Shown here in pieces: positions 17,220-26,090 of a DNA stretch of 64,000 bases. The position numbers were made by a program, and so were the translations under genes. Source of the DNA: Actinomyces capricornis (GTDB lineage Bacteria > Actinomycetota > Actinomycetes > Actinomycetales > Actinomycetaceae); the NCBI RefSeq assembly GCF_019974135.1, contig NZ_AP025017.1:2852001-2916000 (forward strand). Reading direction: 5' to 3'. A model generated the notes under the pieces. The model had not been told where the DNA came from and made no database searches. It was given only the letters and a program-made list of their open reading frames with translations. Numbering within the stretch: the first letter of the stretch is position 1; each line of letters opens with the position of its first letter.

Positions 17220-19058
17220 ATGCGACTCTTACAGCGGCCGAGCGCGGCCGGCCCCCTGCGGAGGCGGGCCGGCGCTGCGCTTGTCATGCCCGCTGCTCTC
17301 GGCGTCCTGCTCGTGGCTCCGGCCTCCGGCAATGCCGCCACGGGCGTTGAGGCGGCTCCCGAGGCCGTCGCCACCGCGCAGGCCACCGGAGCCCCTGACG
17401 CTGGACGGGCGGTCGAAGAGACGGGTGCGCGTGACGAGCTCCCCGGGCCGAGGGGCGTCGACGTGCCCGAGGAGGCCTGCACCCCCGCCGTCGTCGTCAA
17501 TCTCCCCGGAGGGGAGCCCGCCGGAGGCGCCGTGCCCGCCTACACCGTGGGCCAGGCCCTGTCCATCGCGGCCACCGGCTGGTGCGAGACTCCCGGCACC
17601 GCACTGCCCGACCCCGAGATCACGGTCAACCTCCACGGCCCCGATGAGCTCAAGAGGTATGAGACCGGCAATGTCCTCTACCTCGCCGACAGTGGCGAGG
17701 AAGCCGGCAGTGCCATCGGCGACCTGCCCTTCGACCAGCTCCTGGAGGAGGCCCGTGCCTTCAACCACGGCGCCGACATCCCCGGCACGGGGACCTTCAG
17801 CCTGACCCTCACCAGCGATGAGGACGTCGTGACCACGGGCATCTTCACCGTCTCCGAGCCGGGCCCGTCACCCTCGCCCGGGCCGGAGCCAAGCCCGACG
17901 CCCACGCCGGAACCGGAGCCGGCACCGTCCCCCTCGCCCGAGCCGAGCCCGGATCCGGCACCCGAGCCCTCGGCCTCCCCGAGTCCTGAGCCGACGGCGC
18001 AGCCCTCTGCGTCGCTGCAGCCCTCGCCCGAGCCCTCTGCTTCGCCCGAGCCGTCCGCCTCGCCCAGCCCCGAGCCGACGACCTCCCCCACCTCCGCCCC
18101 GACCACGGGGCCCGTGCCCACGCCGAGTCCCACCACGGCCCCTACGGCGGAGCCGACGACGAGGCCCGGCCCCGGGCCCTCGCCGCAGCCCACTGCTCAG
18201 CCGACGGTGTCGCCGGTGCCGAGTGCTGAGCCGACGTCAGCGGGCACCGAGCCGCCCCCGGGGCAGCCCGCAGACCCAGACCCGCCCGCGGCGCCGGAGC
18301 CCACGCCCTCGGCCGATCCTCTCGCGCCCCAGGACCCCCAGGAGCCCCCGGCCCTCGAGCCCTTCGAGCCGCCGGACCACTCCTCGGCGCTGAGCAAGGA
18401 CAGCGAGGACATCGCCCCGCCCGCCGCCGCGCCCACCGTCCCGCCGGTGCCCGCCCCCGAGCAGGACCGGGCCTCCCAGGAGCCGGGCGGCGAGAATCGT
18501 GAGGCCGATCCCGGCGCGGCGCAGCAGGCTCAGCCCTCGCCCCCGGCCGAGGACGACCCCCAGCAGCGGCCCGCCGGGACCCCGCGCGCCCCGGTCTTCA
18601 GCGCCTCGGAGCTGAGCGCCGACAATGCGGGTGCCCTGTCCGGGGCCCGCCAGGGCGACCTGGTGACCCTCATCCTGCCCTCCTCCGCGGTCACGCAGGG
18701 GGAGTGGGTCTCGGTTTTCGTCTTCCCCGGGGCCCAGAGCCCGGGCTGGGTGCAGGTCGATTCCACCAACTCGGTGGCCATCGACATCTCCACTCTCGGC
18801 TCGGGCAGCTATGAGCTCGTGGTGGCCGATCGGGACAACGTCCTGCTGGGCTGGGCCCGCCTGGAGATCGCCGAGGCCGCCTACAAGCCCGGTGATACCA
18901 GGCAGGCGCGCGTCCTGCCCGGGGCCCACGTCGCCGACGGGCCCGGGTACATCGGGCCCGACGACTGGCTGCTCGTGGGGGCCGGCGGGCTGCTGGTGCT
19001 GGGAGCCGCGAGCTTCCTGGTGGCGGCCCGCTCAGGGGTGGCCGTGCTGCGGGGCTGA
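17220..19058 (+). CDS. Secreted, membrane-anchored surface protein with a Pro/Ser/Glu-repeat stalk
   Basis: 612 residues. A signal peptide is evident (RRRAGAALVMPAALGVLLVAP, cleavage near ASGNA). A small folded domain covers about residues 75-215, then comes a long stalk of repeated PSPEP, PTPEP and PTTAP blocks (about 215-430), a second small domain (VFSASELSADNAG...LEIAEA) and a C-terminal membrane helix (DDWLLVGAGGLLVLGAASFLVAA) with a very short cytosolic end. There is no LPxTG sortase motif, so anchoring is by the helix. The ATG at 17220 puts the signal peptide at the N-terminus; an earlier in-frame start at 17115 would not. Function unknown; cell-surface adhesion or spacing is a guess. 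Confidence 0.7.
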   Translation: MRLLQRPSAAGPLRRRAGAALVMPAALGVLLVAPASGNAATGVEAAPEAVATAQATGAPDAGRAVEETGARDELPGPRGVDVPEEACTPAVVVNLPGGEPAGGAVPAYTVGQALSIAATGWCETPGTALPDPEITVNLHGPDELKRYETGNVLYLADSGEEAGSAIGDLPFDQLLEEARAFNHGADIPGTGTFSLTLTSDEDVVTTGIFTVSEPGPSPSPGPEPSPTPTPEPEPAPSPSPEPSPDPAPEPSASPSPEPTAQPSASLQPSPEPSASPEPSASPSPEPTTSPTSAPTTGPVPTPSPTTAPTAEPTTRPGPGPSPQPTAQPTVSPVPSAEPTSAGTEPPPGQPADPDPPAAPEPTPSADPLAPQDPQEPPALEPFEPPDHSSALSKDSEDIAPPAAAPTVPPVPAPEQDRASQEPGGENREADPGAAQQAQPSPPAEDDPQQRPAGTPRAPVFSASELSADNAGALSGARQGDLVTLILPSSAVTQGEWVSVFVFPGAQSPGWVQVDSTNSVAIDISTLGSGSYELVVADRDNVLLGWARLEIAEAAYKPGDTRQARVLPGAHVADGPGYIGPDDWLLVGAGGLLVLGAASFLVAARSGVAVLRG

Positions 19059-19196
19059 CGACGATATGACAGCCGCAAGGACCCTCACGGCGCCGCTGGG
19101 GGACGGCCGCCGCAGGCAAGGCCGGAGCGGGGCATGAGACCACCGCTGCAGCAGGAGACCGGGGATGGGCAGATGTGTGAGCAAGGAAGGACGGGC

Positions 19197-19988
19197 ATGC
19201 GGGAAGTACTCCTGGCGAGGATCGCCTCGGTGATCGCTTCGGTGAGCCGTGCGCCCCGCAGCGGGCGCGATCTGGCCGCGGTGTGCCTCATCGCCCTGGT
19301 CCCGCTGCTCATCCTGTCCGCGGAGGGCGCCCCCGCCCGGGCCGATACGTCCACCGGGCCCTCCACCAGCGGCACCGCCTCCACCGTCAGCCCCTCCACC
19401 GTGGCCGTGGGAGGCACCCTCATGTTCACCGTGTCGGGCTTCCCGCGCGGCGCCACGGTCCAGATCCTCATCGACGACGGAGCCCTGGCCGCCTCCCCGG
19501 AGGCCTCCGCCATCGTGGCCACGATCAGCATCGAGGAGGACGGCACCGCCTCGGGCTCCTTCGAGTTGCCGGACTACGTGGGGCTGGGCTCGCACTGGCT
19601 GCGCTTCCGCGTGTCGGCGGGGCAGGACGTCCCCACCTCCACCGTGCGCACCGCCGATTACACCAACAAGAGCCCCTACTTCACCGTGGCGGGCGTGACC
19701 GTCATCGGCGGGGCCGAGACCATTCCCACACCCACCCCGCAGCCGGACCCCACCCCACCACCCATGGCCAACACGGTCGGTGGCTCCGGGACGGGCACGC
19801 GGCCCGAGGCTCCCGCCGCCCTGCAGCGCAGCGCGGCCGCGGACGCCTTTCCCGCCGTGGGCCACTCCATCCTGGCCCTCAGCGCGCTCCTGGTGCTGCT
19901 GTCCATCGTCGTCGTGGTCAACCGGCGCCGCCTGGCCCAGCTGAAGCGGAGCCAGGGGGCGATGGCGCAGCGCGGGCTGCACGCCTGA
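19197..19988 (+). CDS. Secreted, membrane-anchored small surface protein
   Basis: 263 residues. The signal sequence is DLAAVCLIALVPLLILSAEGAPARA. An Ig-like beta-rich domain follows (STVSPSTVAVGGTLMFTVSGFPRGATVQILIDDG), then a Pro/Thr linker (IPTPTPQPDPTPPP) and a C-terminal membrane helix (SILALSALLVLLSIVVVV) with the basic tail NRRRLAQLKR. The start at ATG 19197 has AAGGAAGG six bases upstream. The layout mirrors the preceding gene (signal, domain, Pro-rich spacer, helix), and the two are 138 bp apart on the same strand, so they probably act together at the envelope. Function not recognised. Confidence 0.68.
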   Translation: MREVLLARIASVIASVSRAPRSGRDLAAVCLIALVPLLILSAEGAPARADTSTGPSTSGTASTVSPSTVAVGGTLMFTVSGFPRGATVQILIDDGALAASPEASAIVATISIEEDGTASGSFELPDYVGLGSHWLRFRVSAGQDVPTSTVRTADYTNKSPYFTVAGVTVIGGAETIPTPTPQPDPTPPPMANTVGGSGTGTRPEAPAALQRSAAADAFPAVGHSILALSALLVLLSIVVVVNRRRLAQLKRSQGAMAQRGLHA

Positions 19989-20095
19989 TCGGGGCGCCTG
20001 GGAGCCCGGGCTAGACTGCCGACGGCGCCCGCCCGTCTCGCGGTGCGCCCCGACGGGCACCGGGACAGTGCCCCACACGGAAGGAATCCAGCACC

Positions 20096-21862
<1,767 letters not shown>

Positions 21863-21875
21863 GGCCCCGGCCGTC

Positions 21876-21917
21876 CCCACTGCCCGTCCCGCCACGGTCG
21901 GCGGGGCGGGCAGTGGG
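21876..21917. terminator. 18-bp hairpin between convergent aspS and kinase genes
   Basis: Bases 21876-21893 pair with 21900-21917 (one G-T pair) around a 6-nt loop. The position, 14 bp after the aspS stop and 48 bp from the kinase stop, fits a bidirectional terminator. Confidence 0.65.
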
Positions 21918-21964
21918 ACGGGCAGTGAGGAGCGGCGGCGCCGTGATGAGGGCAGGGGCGGGTC

Positions 21965-23602
21965 TCAGATGCGTCCGTAGACGCAGGAGAAGCCGCGCTG
22001 CCCTGCGGCCCACTCCTCCTGGCTGGGCCCCACCGTGCTGATCTCGTGGCTGGTGCCCAGGTCCAGCCCGTAGCGCTCGGCGTAGGCGGCGGTGCAGATC
22101 GCCTGGACCTGCGGGTCCTCCTCCAGGGCCCGGGCGACGCTGGTGGCCGACGACGCCGGGTCCATGTCGCCGCCGGCGAAGACGACCCACTGGGCCCGGG
22201 CGCAGTCCGCCTGCTGGACGGTGGTGCCGCCCAGTGGTGAATCGCTGTGGTTGAGGCAGGTGCCCACGGGCCAGGGCATGGACTCCGAGACGGGGATGCC
22301 CTGCTCGTCGACCCGGGCCGGGGCGGGCAGGGCCCCGGTGGGCGCACCGGGGGTGGGCGCCTCCTCCGGGACCGCCTCCCCGACGGCCTGGGCCGCCGTG
22401 CCGGCGGGATCCTGGGCCGTGGCTGTGGCCGGGGCCGGGGGCGGGGTGCTGGTTGGCGCGGCGGAGGTGGTCACTGAGGCCTGCTGGCTGTGCAGCAGCG
22501 TGCGGATCCCGAGGATGCCGGCGGCGATGACGACGCTCCCGACGATGGTCCCCAGGATGAGGACACCCGCGGTGGCCTGGGTGCTCATGGCCGTGGAGCG
22601 GGAGGCGGAACGCTTCGCCCCGGGGCCTGCCGGGCCCGTGGGCGACCACCGGTCGGGCGGCGGTGCGGCGCTTGGAGGCTCTGCGAGGTGCTGGGAGGCG
22701 GAGGCCGCTGCCAGGAGCACGTCCTCCCGGCCTGCGGCGGCGCTGGAGTCCAGCCCGCCCCGGAGTGCGGCCAGCGCCTGGGCCAGCTCGGTGCCATCGC
22801 GATGGCGCTGCGCGGGGTCGGGGTGCATGGCGCGATCCAGCACCAGGCGCAGCGGGCCGGGGATACGGGGGTCGGAGGTGTCCACGGGGGCGTGCAGAGT
22901 GCTGACGATCTCCGACAGGCTCATTGCTCCGCCGTCCCTGCTGGTGCGCGGCGAGCGCCCGGTGACGAGGCTGAACAGGACCGCGCCCATGGACCACACG
23001 TCCCCACTGGCGGCCGGGGCGCTGAGGGTGAAGGCCTCGGGCGGGGCGAACTCGGGGGTCAGCGTATCCAGGGTGACCGAGGCGGCGCGGTCCTCGCGCT
23101 CGATGGCTGCGATGCCGAAGTCTCCCAGCCGGGGAGCGCCGTAGGCGTCGATGAGGATGTTCCCCGGCTTGATGTCCCGGTGCAGGACGCCTGCACGATG
23201 CGCCGCGCCCAGGGCGCCGCAGACCGCCTCGATGATGCGCACGGCGTGGGCCGGGGTGAGCGGGCCCTGCCTGAGCAGGTCGACCAGTGAGCCACCGTCA
23301 CAGCGCTCCATGACCAGGTAGGGGCGCCCGTCGCGCAGTACCCCGGCGTCGATGAGGGAGACGGCGTGGGGGTGGCCGCTGACGCGGCTGGCCGCGCTCA
23401 TCTCGCGGTGGAAGCGCCGCCGGTTGCGCTCGTCGTGCAGCATGCGCGAGTCGATCTTGACCGCGACCGGACGCGCCAGGGAGAGCTGCTCCCCGGCGTA
23501 GACGGTGGCGAAGCCGCCTCGCCCCAGGACCCCTTCCAGGCGCACCCCGGGTACCGGTGGCACCTCGGACGGCGAGAGGGTGGGTGGCGGGGGCGCGGTC
23601 AT
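21965..23602 (-). CDS. Transmembrane Ser/Thr protein kinase (PknB-type, no PASTA repeats)
   Basis: 545 residues. The cytosolic kinase domain shows the Gly-rich loop LGRGGFATVYAGE, the lysine in VAVKID, the catalytic loop HRDIKPGNIL and the Mg loop LGDFGIAAIE, followed by FAPPEAF. After a low-complexity juxtamembrane part, one helix (about 345-370, LILGTIVGSVVIAAGILGI) leads to an extracellular Ala/Pro/Thr spacer and a small Cys-containing domain (CLNHSDSPLGGTTVQQADCARAQWVVFAGG...) that is not a PASTA repeat. ATG 23602 gives a usual N-terminus. Substrates cannot be told from context. Confidence 0.88.
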   Translation of the reverse strand: MTAPPPPTLSPSEVPPVPGVRLEGVLGRGGFATVYAGEQLSLARPVAVKIDSRMLHDERNRRRFHREMSAASRVSGHPHAVSLIDAGVLRDGRPYLVMERCDGGSLVDLLRQGPLTPAHAVRIIEAVCGALGAAHRAGVLHRDIKPGNILIDAYGAPRLGDFGIAAIEREDRAASVTLDTLTPEFAPPEAFTLSAPAASGDVWSMGAVLFSLVTGRSPRTSRDGGAMSLSEIVSTLHAPVDTSDPRIPGPLRLVLDRAMHPDPAQRHRDGTELAQALAALRGGLDSSAAAGREDVLLAAASASQHLAEPPSAAPPPDRWSPTGPAGPGAKRSASRSTAMSTQATAGVLILGTIVGSVVIAAGILGIRTLLHSQQASVTTSAAPTSTPPPAPATATAQDPAGTAAQAVGEAVPEEAPTPGAPTGALPAPARVDEQGIPVSESMPWPVGTCLNHSDSPLGGTTVQQADCARAQWVVFAGGDMDPASSATSVARALEEDPQVQAICTAAYAERYGLDLGTSHEISTVGPSQEEWAAGQRGFSCVYGRI

Positions 23603-23754
23603 GGGCTCATGATCCGCAAGGGCGGGCCGCTTGTGCAAACCTCAACGGCGTCCTCGACTCCAGTGCCGGGCGCTGCGCACAGAGCACGGACTCCCGTCCC
23701 GCGGGCCGCTGGGCGCCGTCGGGAGGGGAGTCCGTGGCTGCTGGTGGAGGGGGC

Positions 23755-24078
23755 TCAGGCTGCGTGCGTGCAGGTGGCGCAGGAGCAGTCCTCGCAGGAG
23801 CACGAGGAGCAGGAGTCCGAGCAGTGCTCGCAGGAGCAGGTGTTGTGGTTGCAGGTGGGGCAGGAGCAGTCCGAGCACTCGCACACGGCGCAGACGTCGG
23901 AGCAGTCCGGGCAGGAGCAGGTGGTGCACTCGTCGTAGTGGCCGTTGTCCTCGCGGTGGGCGTGGCCGTCGTGGATGTAGTCCACGTGGTCGCCGTGGAT
24001 GACGGCGGGGTGCCCGCAGTCGGGGCCGTGGGTGTGGGTGTGGGCCTCGGCGGGACGGTGCTCAGTGGTGGCAGTCAT
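23755..24078 (-). CDS. Cys/His-rich metal-binding (metallothionein-like) protein
   Basis: 107 residues with 20 Cys and 14 His. The N-terminal third is a His cluster (EAHTHTHGPDCGH), the rest is dense CxC and CxxC spacing (CSCPDC, CECSDCSCPTC, CSCEDCSCATC). No signal peptide or membrane segment. It follows the ArsR-type repressor gene, overlapping it by 17 bases, with AAGGAG inside the repressor gene as its ribosome-binding site. This points to intracellular zinc, cadmium or copper buffering, induced when the repressor binds metal. The assignment to a metallothionein-like role is inference from composition and context; no known family was recognised with certainty. Confidence 0.72.
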   Translation of the reverse strand: MTATTEHRPAEAHTHTHGPDCGHPAVIHGDHVDYIHDGHAHREDNGHYDECTTCSCPDCSDVCAVCECSDCSCPTCNHNTCSCEHCSDSCSSCSCEDCSCATCTHAA

Positions 24079-24391
24079 GGTCGTGCTCCTTCATATGTCC
24101 GAGTGCATCGAGGAAGATCGATGCGACGTGGTCGTCGATGAGGGAGTAGAGGTTCCGCCTGCCGTCCCTGACGGCCTCGACCAGATGGGTCTCACGCAGC
24201 AGGCGCAGGTGGTGGGACACCAGTGGCTGGGAGACGCCGAGAAGCTCGACGAGCTCGCTGACATCCGCGGGTGACTCGGTCAGGCGGTAGATGATGCTCG
24301 CCCTCATCGGGTGTGCAAGGGCCTTGAACAGCTGCACGACTGGTGAGTCGTCGGTCAGTGGCCCGGTGATGGGCGTGTCGTCCCCTTGCAT
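24062..24391 (-). CDS. ArsR/SmtB-family metal-responsive repressor
   Basis: 109 residues with the winged-helix core (FKALAHPMRASIIYRLTESPADVSELVELLGVSQPLVSHHLRLLRETHLVEAVRDGRRNLYSL). The C-terminal helix carries DDHVASIFLDALGHMKEHDHDCHH, matching the alpha-5 zinc site layout (Asp-x-His then His/Glu about ten residues on) of SmtB/CzrA-type sensors; there is no alpha-3 CVC motif. Family knowledge: such proteins release DNA when Zn(II), Co(II) or Cd(II) binds. It is the first gene of a two-gene operon with the Cys-rich protein, and a palindrome immediately upstream is its probable operator. Confidence 0.88.
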   Translation of the reverse strand: MQGDDTPITGPLTDDSPVVQLFKALAHPMRASIIYRLTESPADVSELVELLGVSQPLVSHHLRLLRETHLVEAVRDGRRNLYSLIDDHVASIFLDALGHMKEHDHDCHH

Positions 24392-24403
24392 AAAAGGGAC
24401 CTT

Positions 24404-24423
24404 ATATCAGTGGAGCTTGATAT
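24404..24423. promoter_or_regulatory. Probable ArsR/SmtB operator
   Basis: A perfect inverted repeat ATATCA-8 nt-TGATAT lies 12 bases upstream of the repressor start codon, nested in a wider pair CTTGCAT (24385-24391) and ATGCAAG (24422-24428). Size and A+T-rich ends resemble SmtB/CzrA operators, so the repressor probably controls itself and the Cys-rich gene. Confidence 0.65.
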
Positions 24424-24597
24424 GCAAGCGCCTTGATGTGTCGTGTCGTCGTCGTGGGTGCCCCGCCCGGTGCGGCGGGTATGGTGGGCGCCCGGCACCG
24501 TGGTGCGACCGTGCAGCCGCGCGACAGCCCCGGCGGGCATGGCTCGTTCCGCCGCCTGGGCGGTGCCCACGGCAGTCCCATCACCGCAGGAGGCAGA

Positions 24598-25350
24598 GTG
24601 CAGGCAGCAGGCGAGCAGCGCCGCATCTACGCGCATCGGGGCCTGAGCGCCCTGGCCCCGGAGAACACCCTGGCCGCGGTGCGCCTGGCCGTGGAGCGCG
24701 GGGCCACCTGGGCCGAGGTCGATGTCGATGTGATCCGCGACGGCACGGTCATCGTCCTGCACGACTCCACCCTGGATCGCACCACTGATCGCTCCGGTCG
24801 CTACGACGATCTCGTGGCGGCGGATCTGTCGGGGATCGATGCCGGATCCTGGTTCTCCCCGGACTTCGCCGGTGAGCCGCTGCCCACCCTTCCCCGGCTG
24901 CTGGAGATCGCCACCGCAACGGGGCTGGGCCTGAATCTGGAGCTGAAGTCCAATGAGGCGGGCGGCTCGCGCAGTCTGCTGCTGGTGGAGCGGGTCGCCG
25001 CCGAGCTCGAGGCCCGGGGCATGGGCGAGCGGGTGCTGGTCTCCTCCTTCAACCACCTCCTGCTCTACCTGTTCAAGCAGCGCCTCCCGCAGGTGCCGGT
25101 GGCCTGCCTCTACGGCCGGCCGGGCCCCTACGGGGACTGGCGCTCGACCATGGAGCTCACCGGCGCGGAGCACATCCATCTGGAGGATGCGGGCCTGACC
25201 CGTGAGATGGTCCAACTGGCGCGCGGTGCCGGCTACGGAGTGGGCGTGTGGACGGTCAACTCCCGGGGGCGGGCCAACGAGCTGTTCAACTGGGGCGCCA
25301 CCGCCGTCTTCTCCGATAATGCCCACGAGATGCTCGACCTGGCGCGGTAG
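24598..25350 (+). CDS. Glycerophosphodiester phosphodiesterase (UgpQ-like)
   Basis: 250 residues with the GDPD signature: AHRGLSALAPENTLAA, the metal ligands in EVDVDVIRDG and the HDSTLDRTTDRSG loop, then LNLELKS and VWTVNS near the end. No signal peptide, so it acts in the cytosol, hydrolysing glycerophosphodiesters to glycerol-3-phosphate and an alcohol. The GTG start at 24598 has AGGAGG four bases upstream; longer in-frame starts lack this. The upstream 169 bp face the metal operon divergently. Confidence 0.9.
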   Translation: MQAAGEQRRIYAHRGLSALAPENTLAAVRLAVERGATWAEVDVDVIRDGTVIVLHDSTLDRTTDRSGRYDDLVAADLSGIDAGSWFSPDFAGEPLPTLPRLLEIATATGLGLNLELKSNEAGGSRSLLLVERVAAELEARGMGERVLVSSFNHLLLYLFKQRLPQVPVACLYGRPGPYGDWRSTMELTGAEHIHLEDAGLTREMVQLARGAGYGVGVWTVNSRGRANELFNWGATAVFSDNAHEMLDLAR

Positions 25351-25433
25351 GCGCGGTCCGGTCGGCGCCGCCCCGGGGAGCGGAGCAGGCCTCCAATGAT
25401 TGTGAGTGCGGTCACCGGATGTAGCATGGAGGC

Positions 25434-26051
25434 ATGTCGCGCTACATCGAGCTGCACCCGGACAACCCGCAGACCCGCCTGGTGGCCAAGGTCGTCGATG
25501 CCCTCAGGGACGGCGGTCTGGTGGCCTATCCGACCGATTCCGGCTACGCCCTGGCCTGCGCCCCTGGCAATAAGGAGGGCCTGGACCGGATCCGCACCAT
25601 CCGCCAGTTGGACGTCAAGCACAACTTCACCTTCATCTGCGCCGACTTCGCCCAGGCCGGTCCGCTGGCGATCGTGGGCAACAACGCCTTCCGGCTCATC
25701 AAGCGCCTGACCCCGGGCCCGTGGACCTTCATCCTCAAGGGCACCAAGGAGGTGCCGCGCATGACCCTCAACCCCAAGAAGCACACCCTGGGCGTGCGCA
25801 TCCCCGACCATGCCATCACCCAGGCCCTGGTGGCCCAGTTCGGTGAGCCGCTGCTGTCCTCCACGCTCATCCGCCCCGGAAGCACCGAGCCGGAGACCGA
25901 TGGCTGGCAGATCCAGGACACCCTGGGCCATCTGCTCGACGTGGTCATCGAGGGGCCGGTGGGCCAGGCCCGCTCCACCACGGTGGTCGACCTGACCGAT
26001 GACGTTCCCGAGGTGCTGCGCGAGGGCGCGGGGGACGTCTCCCTGCTGTAG
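25434..26051 (+). CDS. Sua5/YciO/YrdC-family protein
   Basis: 205 residues. Typical segments are VAYPTDSGYALAC near the N-terminus, FTFICADF and LTPGPWTFILKG, which form the ATP/threonylcarbamoyl-AMP cleft of the YrdC fold, and VRIPDHAITQAL. The sequence is closer to the YciO branch (KHNFTFIC, NPKKHTLGVRIP) than to TsaC/Sua5 proper. Family knowledge: YrdC/Sua5 makes threonylcarbamoyl-adenylate for t6A tRNA modification; the YciO branch is less well defined, so I give no gene symbol. Confidence 0.85.
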   Translation: MSRYIELHPDNPQTRLVAKVVDALRDGGLVAYPTDSGYALACAPGNKEGLDRIRTIRQLDVKHNFTFICADFAQAGPLAIVGNNAFRLIKRLTPGPWTFILKGTKEVPRMTLNPKKHTLGVRIPDHAITQALVAQFGEPLLSSTLIRPGSTEPETDGWQIQDTLGHLLDVVIEGPVGQARSTTVVDLTDDVPEVLREGAGDVSLL

Positions 26052-26089
26052 CGCCTCCCTGTTGCGCCACGGCCTCCCAGGGAGAGGCG
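26052..26089. terminator. Imperfect hairpin in the 39-bp gap between convergent genes
   Basis: CGCCTCCCTG (26052-26061) pairs with CAGGGAGAGGCG (26078-26089) with a small bulge. It fills almost the whole gap between the Sua5-like and MMPL genes. Confidence 0.4.
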
Positions 26090-26090
26090 G

